64,000 nucleotides of DNA, taken from assembly GCA_022839105.1 (NCBI GenBank), contig JALHDH010000002.1:22906-86905 (forward strand), read 5' to 3'. The translations under genes were made by a program, and so were the position numbers. Source of the stretch: a bacterium (lineage in GTDB: Bacteria > Vulcanimicrobiota > Xenobia > Xenobiales > Xenobiaceae). This document shows, in pieces, positions 50,683-58,640 of the stretch. Under the pieces are notes generated by a model, which was given only the letters and a program-made list of their open reading frames with translations, was not told the DNA's origin and searched no databases. Every line of letters begins with the position of its first letter. The stretch's first letter is position 1.

Positions 50683-51354
50683 GTGCCCATACGCGTGTTG
50701 GTGGTCGATGACCACGCCCTGTTCCGGGAGATGATGCTTCATGCCCTGGAAGAGGAGGAGGATCTGCAGGTCGTGGGCGAGGCGGCCGATGGGGTCTCGG
50801 CCCTCGAAGCCTGTCTGCGCCTGTTGCCCGACGTGTGCCTCCTGGACCTGGAGATGCCCGGGATGAACGGCGTCGAGGTGACCCGGCACCTGGTGCGCTC
50901 CTGCCCGGGCACCAAGATCGTGGTCCTGACGGCCTACGACGAGGATCGCTGGATCTACGAGCTGGTCCAGGCCGGAGCCACCGGCTATCTGCTCAAGGAG
51001 GCCCCCCTGGCCGAGGTGGTCCGGGCCATCCGGGTTGCCTGGTCCGGCGAGTCCCTGATCGACCCCCGGGTGGCCCACAAGATCCTGCGCATGCTGGCCG
51101 GACTCACCTCGGGGCAGGTCCGCGGCCCCAACCTGCAACCCCCACCGGAGTGCGCCAGGCTCGAGGCGCTGACCGAGCGGGAGGTGGAGGTGCTGGGCCT
51201 GGTGGGCCGGGGCCTGAACAACAAGGAACTCTCCGAGCGTCTGGTGATCGGCGAGACCACCGTCAAGACCCATGTGGCCAACATCATGGGGAAGCTGGGG
51301 TTCCGGGACCGCATCGAGATGGTGCTCTTCGCGGTGAAGGCCGGGCTGGTCTAG
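50683..51354 (+). CDS. NarL/LuxR-family response regulator
   Basis: A 223-residue DNA-binding regulator. The receiver domain (VDDHALFREM, phosphoacceptor Asp55 in LLDLEMPG, Thr in VLTAYD, Lys in LLKEAPL) is followed by a LuxR helix-turn-helix (LTEREVEVLGLVGRGLNNKELSE, then TTVKTHVANIMGKLG). GTG 50683 with GGGAGG upstream is used. It pairs with the upstream membrane kinase. Target genes are unknown; the Memo-AMMECR1-kinase operon itself is a reasonable candidate. Confidence 0.94.
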   Translation: MPIRVLVVDDHALFREMMLHALEEEEDLQVVGEAADGVSALEACLRLLPDVCLLDLEMPGMNGVEVTRHLVRSCPGTKIVVLTAYDEDRWIYELVQAGATGYLLKEAPLAEVVRAIRVAWSGESLIDPRVAHKILRMLAGLTSGQVRGPNLQPPPECARLEALTEREVEVLGLVGRGLNNKELSERLVIGETTVKTHVANIMGKLGFRDRIEMVLFAVKAGLV

Positions 51355-51394
51355 GAACCTGCGTGAGTCTCCGGCGAGGCGACCGACGCGGTCT

Positions 51395-52690
51395 TCACAC
51401 AGGTTCCCGGGCCTCTTGCGGATCGGAGGCGGGGCCTTCCGGAAGCAGGATTCGGAAGGTGGTCCCCCGGCCGAATTCGGACTCCACCTGGATCGACCAG
51501 CCGTGCAGCTCCACCAGCCGCCGGGTGATCCACAAGCCCAGCCCGGTGCCTCGGATCTTCCGGGACATCTCCGGCAGGCGCGTGAAGCGCTCGAAGAGAT
51601 GCTCGAGATCCTCGGGGCGGATCCCCACCCCGGAATCGCGGATCTCCAGGGCCAGGCCCGGACCCCAAGGCACGGCCCGGACGCGGATTCTTCCTCCTGA
51701 GGGGGAGTACTTCACGGCGTTGTCGATCAGGTTGGAGAGGATCTGCTCGAGCCGGCTCTCGTCAGCCTCGATGTTCAGGTCCGCGGGCACGTCCACCTCA
51801 AGCTGGAAGCGGGCCGACTCCGCCTCGGAAAGACGCGCCTTGACGACCTCCAGCTCTCTTTCGACCAGCGGCGCCAGCCGGACCCTGTGCAGGTCCAGTT
51901 GGGGGTCCTCGTCCAGATCCATCCTGGCGAATTCCAGGTAGTTGCGGACCAGGCGGATGGCCTGCTGGATCGACTGCCCCATGGCGGCCAGCAGGTCGGG
52001 CCCCGGCTCGGCCAGGGCCATGCGCTGCAGGACGTAGACGCCCCCTTTGAGGGTGGCCAGGGAGTTCTTCAGGTCGTGCGCGGCGATCGAGACGAAGGCG
52101 CTCATCAAGTCACGGCGGGCTTCCATCTCCTGGGCGCGGACCTCTTCTTCCAGACGTCTCCGGGTGGCTTCCTGGACCTGGGCGAAGAACCGGGCATTCT
52201 CCATGCAGATGGCCGCCTGGGCGGCCAGGGCGCTCAGGAGTTCGTGATGCTCGGGACAGAACAGGTCGCAGATCCGCGAGCAGTCCAGGTACAGAAGGCC
52301 GACCAGCTCGCCCCGGAAGAGCAGGGGCTCGCACAGGACCGAGCGCAGGCCCTGCAATTGGACGCTCTGGGAGGTCAGGGGGCACTCCAGGGCATCGGAG
52401 ACCCGGATCCCTTCCCTTCGGGAGCACACCTCCTGGATGAGGGTCCAGCTCGGCCTGAAGGCTTCGGACTCCAACTCCGCCGCATCCATCCGATGGTACA
52501 GGGTCTTCTCGAAGATCCTGGGACCCACGGGGCCGGTCATCAGGCAACCCCGCTCGGCGCCGGTCACCTCGACGGCCGAGACCAGGATCTTCCGCAGGAG
52601 GCGGTCCAGGTCCAACTCGCCGGTGATGGCCCGGGTGACTGCCAGAAGTCGCTCGATGCCGGGATCGGTCTGAGAGGTCTTCAAGGCCAT
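51395..52690 (-). CDS. GAF-domain sensor histidine kinase
   Basis: A 431-residue cytoplasmic kinase. A GAF domain (about 10-168; ligand pocket region GAERGCLM, LVGLLYLD) is followed by a coiled coil (EEEVRAQEMEARRD), the H-box SIAAHDLKNSLATLKGG (His205), N box LSNLIDNAVKYS, G1 RDSGVGI and G2 GTGLGLWI. Several cysteines in the GAF half (Cys90, 103, 120, 137, 141, 145) could bind a metal cluster or haem, but I cannot tell. It is downstream of the sigma-factor gene on the same strand, and converges on the LuxR regulator gene. Confidence 0.92.
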   Translation of the reverse strand: MALKTSQTDPGIERLLAVTRAITGELDLDRLLRKILVSAVEVTGAERGCLMTGPVGPRIFEKTLYHRMDAAELESEAFRPSWTLIQEVCSRREGIRVSDALECPLTSQSVQLQGLRSVLCEPLLFRGELVGLLYLDCSRICDLFCPEHHELLSALAAQAAICMENARFFAQVQEATRRRLEEEVRAQEMEARRDLMSAFVSIAAHDLKNSLATLKGGVYVLQRMALAEPGPDLLAAMGQSIQQAIRLVRNYLEFARMDLDEDPQLDLHRVRLAPLVERELEVVKARLSEAESARFQLEVDVPADLNIEADESRLEQILSNLIDNAVKYSPSGGRIRVRAVPWGPGLALEIRDSGVGIRPEDLEHLFERFTRLPEMSRKIRGTGLGLWITRRLVELHGWSIQVESEFGRGTTFRILLPEGPASDPQEAREPV

Positions 52691-52746
52691 CCTACCCCCA
52701 GGGATTCGCCTGTCCTGGCTTGCGCAGCCCTCCGGGCAGGCTTCTT

Positions 52747-52783
52747 CCCAGGAGGATTCCCTTCCGCCGGGGTTCCTCCTGGG
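52747..52783 (-). terminator. Hairpin between the sigma-factor and GAF-kinase genes
   Basis: Perfect ten-base arms CCCAGGAGGA (52747-52756) and TCCTCCTGGG (52774-52783) lie 25 bp past the sigma-factor stop. No T-tract follows. It may be a partial terminator or processing site within a sigma-kinase transcript. Confidence 0.45.
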
Positions 52784-52807
52784 TGGGAGGGGTTCCCGGC
52801 CGGGTTC

Positions 52808-53851
52808 CTAGAGCCAGTCTTCCCGGCTCAGGACCTGTCGAAGCCGTCTCAGGGCATCCTCTTCCTTCTGGCGGATGCGCTCCTTGGAGATGCCGAACTC
52901 GTCGGAGATTTCCTGGAGGGTCCTGGAGACGCCGTCGGCCAGGCCGAACCTCAGGATCAGGATGCGGCGCTCGCGTTCCGGCAGGCGGGCCAGGAGCTTT
53001 TCCATCTCGTGGTCCAGGATCGGGCTGCACGGCTGGCTCTCGGTGGGCACCAGGTCCCCCAGGCGGGTCTCCTCCTCGCCCATGGGGGCATCCAGCGAGA
53101 GGGGGTCCAGGGCGGCCTCCAGGATGCCTCGCAGGCGGAGGACGGCCTGGCACTCCTCCTCCCGGAGCCTGGCCAGGACTCGGGGATCCTCCGGGGGCAG
53201 GGACGTGCCGGCTGCCCGCGAGACCTTGCGGAGCACCTTCCCGGCATCCACGGGAAGCAGGTGGCGGGCGGCCTCCTCCAGGGTGGGGGGGCGCCCCGTC
53301 CGGGCGCTGTGCCGCGCGCTGAAGCGCAGGTACTTCTGCAGGATCTCGCCGATGTGGACGGGCAGGCGGATGGTGCGGCCCTGGTTGGCGACGGCCCGCA
53401 TCATGGCCTGGCGGATCCACCAGGTGGCGTAGGTGGCAAAGCGGCATCCCCGGCCGGGATCGAACTTGTTCACCGCCTCCATCAGGCCCAGGTTCCCCTC
53501 CTGGATCAGGTCCTGGAAGGAGAGGCCCAGGCCGACGAACTTCTTGGCCAGGCTGATCACCAGGCGCAGATTGGCCTGGATCATCTCGGCTCGGGCCCTC
53601 CGGTCTCCCGAGCGGATCCGCTCGGCCAGGTCGGTCTCCTGTCGGGCCGAGAGCAAGGGAACGGTCTGGATCTCGCGCAGGTAGACCCCCAGGCTGCTGA
53701 AATCCACCGGTTCCACGGGACGCCGGAGGGTTCCCCTGGAGGGATTGGGCCGGCGCGACTCCCGACCGATGGGGGAGGGAGGGCGGCAGGCGGGCTCCGT
53801 CCGGGGAATCCGAGTCTCCAGGCAGGGGGCGAGGGCTTCGGCTGTCAGCAT
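52808..53851 (-). CDS. Sigma-70 family RNA polymerase sigma factor (RpoD-like, group 2)
   Basis: A 347-residue sigma factor. The first about 45 residues are variable and Pro/Arg-rich, with no full region 1.1. Region 1.2 is YLREIQTVPLLSARQE. Region 2 is essentially canonical (ANLRLVISLAKKFVGLGLSFQDLIQEGN, FDPGRGCRFATYATWWIRQA), as are region 3 (PPTLEEAARHL) and region 4 (LPERERRILILRFGL, TLQEISDEFGISKERIRQKE). The close match in region 2.4 suggests recognition of housekeeping-like promoters. The ribosome site lies in a 6-bp hairpin. It could be an alternative sigma used in stationary phase or stress. Confidence 0.93.
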   Translation of the reverse strand: MLTAEALAPCLETRIPRTEPACRPPSPIGRESRRPNPSRGTLRRPVEPVDFSSLGVYLREIQTVPLLSARQETDLAERIRSGDRRARAEMIQANLRLVISLAKKFVGLGLSFQDLIQEGNLGLMEAVNKFDPGRGCRFATYATWWIRQAMMRAVANQGRTIRLPVHIGEILQKYLRFSARHSARTGRPPTLEEAARHLLPVDAGKVLRKVSRAAGTSLPPEDPRVLARLREEECQAVLRLRGILEAALDPLSLDAPMGEEETRLGDLVPTESQPCSPILDHEMEKLLARLPERERRILILRFGLADGVSRTLQEISDEFGISKERIRQKEEDALRRLRQVLSREDWL

Positions 53852-53855
53852 GTCA

Positions 53856-53872
53856 TGGACCTTCCGGGTCCA
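53856..53872 (-). promoter_or_regulatory. Hairpin enclosing the sigma-factor ribosome binding site
   Basis: TGGACC (53856-53861) pairs with GGTCCA (53867-53872) around a 5-base loop. On the minus strand the Shine-Dalgarno GGAAGG (53865-53860) is half in the loop and half in the stem, eight bases before the ATG, so folding would hide it. Confidence 0.45.
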
Positions 53873-53898
53873 GATTAACCTCCGTTCTTCGCAGAGGC

Positions 53899-53916
53899 AT
53901 CCTCCCGTGGGAGGAT
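53899..53916. other. Inverted repeat in the sigma/DUF881 intergenic region
   Basis: ATCCTCCC (53899-53906) faces GGGAGGAT (53909-53916). It could be an operator for a dimeric regulator or a hairpin in the sigma-factor leader. It is outside both promoter elements I can see. Confidence 0.4.
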
Positions 53917-54011
53917 TTCCTCGCGGATCCCGGCTGGAACGGCACCGAGGAGGCCCTCGATCCGCGGCCGAATGCCACGCCAGGTGGCGGATTCTGGGGA
54001 GCCTTCACCCG

Positions 54012-54042
54012 TTGCCAGGGAAACCCCCTTGTGTGCTAAGAT
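54012..54042 (+). promoter_or_regulatory. Putative promoter of the DUF881 gene, near-leaderless
   Basis: TTGCCA (54012-54017), a 19-base spacer and TAAGAT (54037-54042) with an upstream TGC making an extended -10. The predicted start is about 54049, only about 3 bases before ATG 54052. Confidence 0.5.
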
Positions 54043-54051
54043 CGCCGTGTC

Positions 54052-54882
54052 ATGAAGACCCCTGCGAGCGACCCTTCCGGGGGCGTGCCCCCCTCGCCTC
54101 CAGCCCCCTCTTCCCCGCGCCGTCCGACCCGCTCCTTCGGGCAGACCTGGCAGGTTCCGGTGGCCTTTGCCTGCGTCATCCTGGGGATCATGGGCGGAAT
54201 CCAGTTCCAGGCCCAGAGCGCCCGCCCCCCGGTGCAGGCGGACAATACCCGACAACTCCTGGAGCTGGTGCGGACCCTCGAGGGAGAGCGCAACAAGCTC
54301 TCGGTCGAACTGACCGAGACCCGCAACCGCATGGCCAAGGTGGAGGAGGCGGCCGGCAAGCGCGAGTCCGTCAGTGCCCAGATGCAGGAGCAGTTGGAAC
54401 GCTCCCGGATCGAGGCCGGACTGACCGGGATGCGCGGACCCGGAATCACCGTCACGCTTGCCGACTCGGGGCGGAGCCCCAGGCCTGAAGAGGACCCCTA
54501 CTTCTTCATCGTCCACGACGTGGACATCCAGGCCCTGGTCAACGAACTCTGGGCCGCGGGGGCCGAGGCGGTCTCGGTGAACAATCAGCGGGTGGTGACC
54601 CGGACCTCGATCCGCTGCGTGGGACCCACGGTCCTGGTGAACGGGGTCCGGATGGCCGCACCCTACACGGTCAAGGCCATCGGGCCCTCCTCGGATCTCG
54701 AGGCCGCCCTGCGGATGCCCGGAGGATTCCTGGACAGCATGGCCCAGTTGATCAAGCAGGGGGGAGAGGTCAAGATGAACCGCAGCCAGGAGTTGAGCAT
54801 CGAGCCCTTCGACGGCAGCCTGATCTTCCGTTACGGGCGCCCCTTCGAGGGGGGGACCAAGGAGCAGGCCAGCAACTCCTGA
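54052..54882 (+). CDS. DUF881 (YlxW-like) division-associated membrane protein
   Basis: A 276-residue protein with a Pro/Ser-rich cytoplasmic tail, one membrane helix (about 34-52), an external coiled coil (about 63-120, LLELVRTLEGERNKLSVELTETRN) and the DUF881 core (GPGITVTLADSG, HDVDIQALVNELWAAGAEAVSVNNQRV). In Gram-positive relatives DUF881 genes sit with a DUF1290 gene in the division/wall cluster, which is exactly the partner that follows here. Its role is thought to be at the division site, but direct evidence is limited. No SD precedes the ATG, which sits almost at the predicted transcription start. Confidence 0.88.
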   Translation: MKTPASDPSGGVPPSPPAPSSPRRPTRSFGQTWQVPVAFACVILGIMGGIQFQAQSARPPVQADNTRQLLELVRTLEGERNKLSVELTETRNRMAKVEEAAGKRESVSAQMQEQLERSRIEAGLTGMRGPGITVTLADSGRSPRPEEDPYFFIVHDVDIQALVNELWAAGAEAVSVNNQRVVTRTSIRCVGPTVLVNGVRMAAPYTVKAIGPSSDLEAALRMPGGFLDSMAQLIKQGGEVKMNRSQELSIEPFDGSLIFRYGRPFEGGTKEQASNS

Positions 54883-55007
54883 GTCCTCCCCGGGCCGGAA
54901 CCCCGTTTCCCCCTCCGGGCCTGCCGCGAGGGGCAGCCCGGAGGGGCAGGACAGCCGGCCCCGGCCCCGTATCCTCTGATCGCCCGGCGGAACCGGGTGG
55001 AGGAATC

Positions 55008-55382
55008 GTGCTCGTCATTATTCTGGGAATGGTGCTCGGGGTTCTCATCGGCATCCTGGTTCCCTATCAACTGCCCACCCTCACCGCCAAGTACGTCTCG
55101 GTCTCCTTCCTGGCCGGCCTGGATTCGGTGCTGGGCGGGACCCGGGCGGGGTTGGAGAAGAAGTTCAACTTCGCGGTCTTCGCCAGCGGCTTCTTCTCGA
55201 ATCTCCTGCTGGCGGCCCTGCTGACCTGGATCGGCGACCGCTTGGGGGTCGAGATCTACCAGGCCGCCATCGTCACCTTCGGCATGCGGATCTTCCAGAA
55301 TCTGGGCTATATCCGCCGCGATCTGCTCGGGCAGCCCCCGGGCGAGAGATCCCCCCTGGAGGACCTGGTCTCGAGCCGATAA
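55008..55382 (+). CDS. sbp: DUF1290 small basic protein (Sbp-like)
   Basis: A 124-residue membrane protein with three hydrophobic segments (about 3-21, 31-46, 60-85). The motif FNFAVFASGFFSNLLLAALLTWIGDRLGV followed by MRIFQNLGYIRR is diagnostic of DUF1290. The GTG start at 55008 has GGAGG five bases before it. In Firmicutes and Actinobacteria it lies with DUF881 near ftsZ; here neither ftsZ, ftsA nor ftsQ is in view. It probably shares a transcript with the DUF881 gene 125 bp upstream. Confidence 0.9.
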   Translation: MLVIILGMVLGVLIGILVPYQLPTLTAKYVSVSFLAGLDSVLGGTRAGLEKKFNFAVFASGFFSNLLLAALLTWIGDRLGVEIYQAAIVTFGMRIFQNLGYIRRDLLGQPPGERSPLEDLVSSR

Positions 55383-55428
55383 TCGCACCGCGCGCAGGGA
55401 GGAACGGGGCTGCGCAGGGCAAACGCCT

Positions 55429-55455
55429 GACCTTCACTTTTCAAGAGCGAAGGTC
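55429..55455 (+). promoter_or_regulatory. Hairpin covering the ribosome site of the Pta-Buk gene
   Basis: GACCTTC (55429-55435) pairs with GAAGGTC (55449-55455) around a 13-base A/T-rich loop. The likely Shine-Dalgarno (GAAGG) is inside the 3' arm, three bases before the ATG, so the fold would block translation. Confidence 0.5.
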
Positions 55456-55458
55456 CCC

Positions 55459-57666
55459 ATGTACGACATCGAAGGCAGCCTGGATCGAGAGATCCTGCAG
55501 ACCCCCCGGAACCGGCCGACGGTTCTTTTCACCGAGCCTCAAGACCCCCGGGTCCTGGAGGCGGCGTTCCACCTGGTGCGCTTCGTCCGCCCCGTCTTCC
55601 TGGCCCCCGAGGCGGCAGTCCGGCAGGTCTGTCAGGATGGACTGGCTCATCTCGACCCCAACCGGGTCGAGTTTGCCCTCTCCGAAAGCGCCTTCATCGA
55701 CCCCGTGGCCCGTCCGGACCTGCTCGACGAGTTCGCCCGGGAATTCCGGACGGCCTCGTGGGAGGAGGGAGGCGTCCTCTCCGCCGAGGAGGCGCTCGAA
55801 TCGGTCTGCCATCCGGGAATCTTCGGGATCATGGCCGCCCGCACGGGCCATGCCGACATGGTGGTGGGCGGGGCCGTGCACGAGCCGAAGGCCTATTATC
55901 GGCCCATGACCCGGCTTCTGACCCGCAGCGGCTTCTGCACCGAGGCCGGGGTCTTCGTCCTTCCGGACTCCCATCCCCAGGGCATCTATCCCCACAACAT
56001 CGTGGTCTTCGGAGATGTGGGGGTCAACGCGGCGGTGACCCCCGAGATCCTGGCCCAGATCGCCGTGGGCACCTGCGCGGTGGCCCGGGACCTGATCCCC
56101 GAGGAGGTCCTGCCCGTGATCCGGGGCGTGCTGGTCTCCTATTCCCACAAGGGTTCCGACGAGGGGCCCTCGCCGGAGCTGGTTCGCCGGGCCTCCAACC
56201 TGCTCGAGCCGATCCTGGAGCGCCGCGTCCAGGTCGGGCAGCGCTTCAAGTCGATCCAGTTGCGCGGCGAGGTGAAGGCCAGCGTGGCCCTTTCGCCTCG
56301 CTCGGCCACCTTCTACGAGCAGGAGGGGACCCCGTGGGAGGGCGCCCCCACGGTGATCGTGTGCCCCAACCTGGAGATGGGGAACATGCTCTACCATCTG
56401 TATGCCACCAGCTATCCCGACGCGCGCCACTTCAGCGTGATGTTCGGCCTGGGCTTCCGGGGGGTCAGCCTGGCCCGCGACTGCACCCCCGAGGACGTGC
56501 GCCTCTCGGTGAAGGCCGCCGTCCTGCGCCTGCACCGGTGCGCCGACTGGAAACGGACTCCCCGCGAGACCTTCTTCCCCCGGCCCCGGGTCCTGGCGGT
56601 CAACCCCGGATCGACCTCGACCAAGATCAGCGTCTATCACGGAGAGGAGGAGCTCTTCACCCGCGAATTGCAGCACTCTGCCGAGGAGTTGCTGCCCTTC
56701 GAGGGCAGGCCCCTCAGCGAGCAGTTCCGGTTCCGCCGGGACGCCATCCTGGGCACCCTGGCCGAGCGCGGGCTGGCGGTGGAGAACCTCGACGCCGTGG
56801 CGGCTCGGGGCGGGATGCTGGCGCCGATTCCCCATGGCACCTACCTGGTCGGCCAGCAGATGCTCTCCGAGCTCCAGGAGGCCCGCTGGGGCGAGCACGC
56901 CTCGAACCTGGGCGCGATGATCGCCTCCGAGCTGGTCTCGGGAACCGACAAGCCGGCCTATATCGTGGACCCGGTCGTGGTGGATGAGCTTCCCGAGCGG
57001 GTGCGCATCACCGGGGTGAAGGCCTTGCGCCGCCGGGCCATCAGCCACGCCTTGAACCAGTTCGCCACCGCCCGGCGCTATGCCGAAGAGAACGAGACCT
57101 TCTACGAGCGGCTGAACCTGGTGGTCTGTCACATGGGGGGCGGCATCTCGGTGGGGGCCCACAAGAAGGGCCGCTATCTCGACGTGAACAACGCCCTGGA
57201 CGGCGAGGGCCCCTTCTCGCCCCAGCGCTCCGGGTCGCTTCCCGTGGGCCAGTTGATCGCCATGTGCTTCTCCGGTCGCCACACCCACCAGGAGCTCAAG
57301 CTCCTCAACAAGGGACGTGGCGGCATGATCGACCTGCTGGGGACCGCCGACATGCGCGAGGTGGAGCGTCGGGTGGAGGCGGGCGACGCGGACGCCGGCG
57401 CCGCCTTCGAGGCGATGGTCTATCGGATCGCCAAGGAGATCACCTCCCTTCTGCCCGCCTTTGACGGCGAGCCGGTGGACCAGGTCCTCCTGACCGGAGG
57501 GATGGCCCGCTCGCCCCTCCTGGTGGAAGGGCTTCGGAAGTACCTGGCCGCCTTCGGGTGCGGCGTGACCGTCTACCCGGGCGAGAACGAGATGGCGGCC
57601 CTGGTCAAGGGGGCCCTCCGGGTCCTGGCCGGTCGCGAGCAGGCGCGAAGCTATCCCCCCGTCTGA
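55459..57666 (+). CDS. Phosphate acetyl/butyryltransferase-butyrate kinase fusion
   Basis: A 735-residue bifunctional protein. Residues 1 to about 370 are a Pta/Ptb-family phosphotransacylase (MVVGGAVHEPKAYYRP, YPHNIVVFGDVGVN, VLVSYSHKGSDEGPS, VIVCPNLEMGNMLYHLY). Residues about 376-735 are a complete butyrate kinase of the ASKHA family (LAVNPGSTSTKISVY, VCHMGGGISVGAH, the NNALDGEGPFSP block, VDQVLLTGGMARSP, YPGENEMAALVKGALRVL). Together they would convert an acyl-CoA through acyl phosphate to the free acid plus ATP, with channelling of the unstable intermediate. Which acyl chain is used is not readable. A second Ptb-like gene follows at 34 bp. Separate genes are the norm, so the fusion is notable. 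Confidence 0.93.
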   Translation: MYDIEGSLDREILQTPRNRPTVLFTEPQDPRVLEAAFHLVRFVRPVFLAPEAAVRQVCQDGLAHLDPNRVEFALSESAFIDPVARPDLLDEFAREFRTASWEEGGVLSAEEALESVCHPGIFGIMAARTGHADMVVGGAVHEPKAYYRPMTRLLTRSGFCTEAGVFVLPDSHPQGIYPHNIVVFGDVGVNAAVTPEILAQIAVGTCAVARDLIPEEVLPVIRGVLVSYSHKGSDEGPSPELVRRASNLLEPILERRVQVGQRFKSIQLRGEVKASVALSPRSATFYEQEGTPWEGAPTVIVCPNLEMGNMLYHLYATSYPDARHFSVMFGLGFRGVSLARDCTPEDVRLSVKAAVLRLHRCADWKRTPRETFFPRPRVLAVNPGSTSTKISVYHGEEELFTRELQHSAEELLPFEGRPLSEQFRFRRDAILGTLAERGLAVENLDAVAARGGMLAPIPHGTYLVGQQMLSELQEARWGEHASNLGAMIASELVSGTDKPAYIVDPVVVDELPERVRITGVKALRRRAISHALNQFATARRYAEENETFYERLNLVVCHMGGGISVGAHKKGRYLDVNNALDGEGPFSPQRSGSLPVGQLIAMCFSGRHTHQELKLLNKGRGGMIDLLGTADMREVERRVEAGDADAGAAFEAMVYRIAKEITSLLPAFDGEPVDQVLLTGGMARSPLLVEGLRKYLAAFGCGVTVYPGENEMAALVKGALRVLAGREQARSYPPV

Positions 57667-57700
57667 GAACCCTGCCTGAAGGCAAGAAGGAGTCAAGAAC

Positions 57701-58624
57701 ATGGAACCCATCCGCACCCTGGACCAACTGCTCGAGAGCCTCAAGGGAGAGCCCCCGCGCAGGGTCGCCATCGCCGCCGGGCACGATCCCCACTCGATCC
57801 ATGCGGCGGCCCGGGCGGCCAGGGAGGGGATCGCCCGGATCCTCCTGGTCGGCGACCGCGCCCGCATCGAGGCCTTGTGCGCCGAGGCCGGGATCGACCC
57901 CGGGGCCTTCACCCTCTACGACGAGCCCGACGACTCCAAGGCCGGAATCCGGGCCAGGGATCTGGTCGTCTCGGGTGAGGCCGACGTGCTCATGAAGGGC
58001 CTGATCAGCACGGACAAGTACATGCGCTTGATCCTGGACAAGGAGAAGGGCCTGCTGCCCAAGGGGTCGGTGCTGACCCACGTGACGGTCCTGGACATGC
58101 CCGAATATCAGAAGCTCCACGGCAAGCTGCTCTTCGTCAGCGACGTGGCCATCATCCCGGCCCCGGACCTGCCGACCAAGGTCAAGATCACCAACTGCGC
58201 CATCGCCGCCGCCAGGAGCTTCGGGATCGACAAGCCCCGGGTGGCCATCCTGGCGGCCACCGAGAAGGTGAGCGATCGGATGAGCGCCACCACCGATGCG
58301 GCCATCCTGGCCAAGATGGGCGATCGCGGGCAGCTCGGCGGAGCCATCATCGACGGCCCTCTGGCCCTGGATGTGGCCATCTCGCCCGAAGCCTGCGCCA
58401 TCAAGGGGCTCAACTCCCCGGTGGAGGGGGCGGCGGATGTCCTGGTCTTCCCCAACATCGAGGCGGCCAACGCCTTCTACAAGGCAGCCACCTACCTGGC
58501 CGGCGCCCGCCTGGCCGGCGCGGTGATCGGCACCTCGGCCCCCTGCGTCCTGACCAGCCGCGCCGACTCCGAGGAGTCCAAGCTCTACTCGATCGCCCTG
58601 GGCTGCCGGCTGGTCAAGGGCTGA
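57701..58624 (+). CDS. ptb: Phosphate butyryltransferase
   Basis: A 307-residue phosphotransacylase exchanging CoA for phosphate on butyryl- or branched acyl-CoA. It matches Ptb in length and in blocks VAIAAGHDPHSIHAAARAA, ADVLMKGLISTDKYMR, KGSVLTHVTVLDMP, DVAIIPAPDLPTKVKI, GAIIDGPLALDVAISP and VFPNIEAANAFYKAATYLAGA. With the neighbouring Pta-Buk fusion, two transacylase domains serve one kinase domain, which may differ in chain-length preference. It is separated from the fusion by 34 bp and ends just before a T-tailed terminator. Confidence 0.95.
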   Translation: MEPIRTLDQLLESLKGEPPRRVAIAAGHDPHSIHAAARAAREGIARILLVGDRARIEALCAEAGIDPGAFTLYDEPDDSKAGIRARDLVVSGEADVLMKGLISTDKYMRLILDKEKGLLPKGSVLTHVTVLDMPEYQKLHGKLLFVSDVAIIPAPDLPTKVKITNCAIAAARSFGIDKPRVAILAATEKVSDRMSATTDAAILAKMGDRGQLGGAIIDGPLALDVAISPEACAIKGLNSPVEGAADVLVFPNIEAANAFYKAATYLAGARLAGAVIGTSAPCVLTSRADSEESKLYSIALGCRLVKG

Positions 58625-58640
58625 ACCCTCCCAGAACCGG

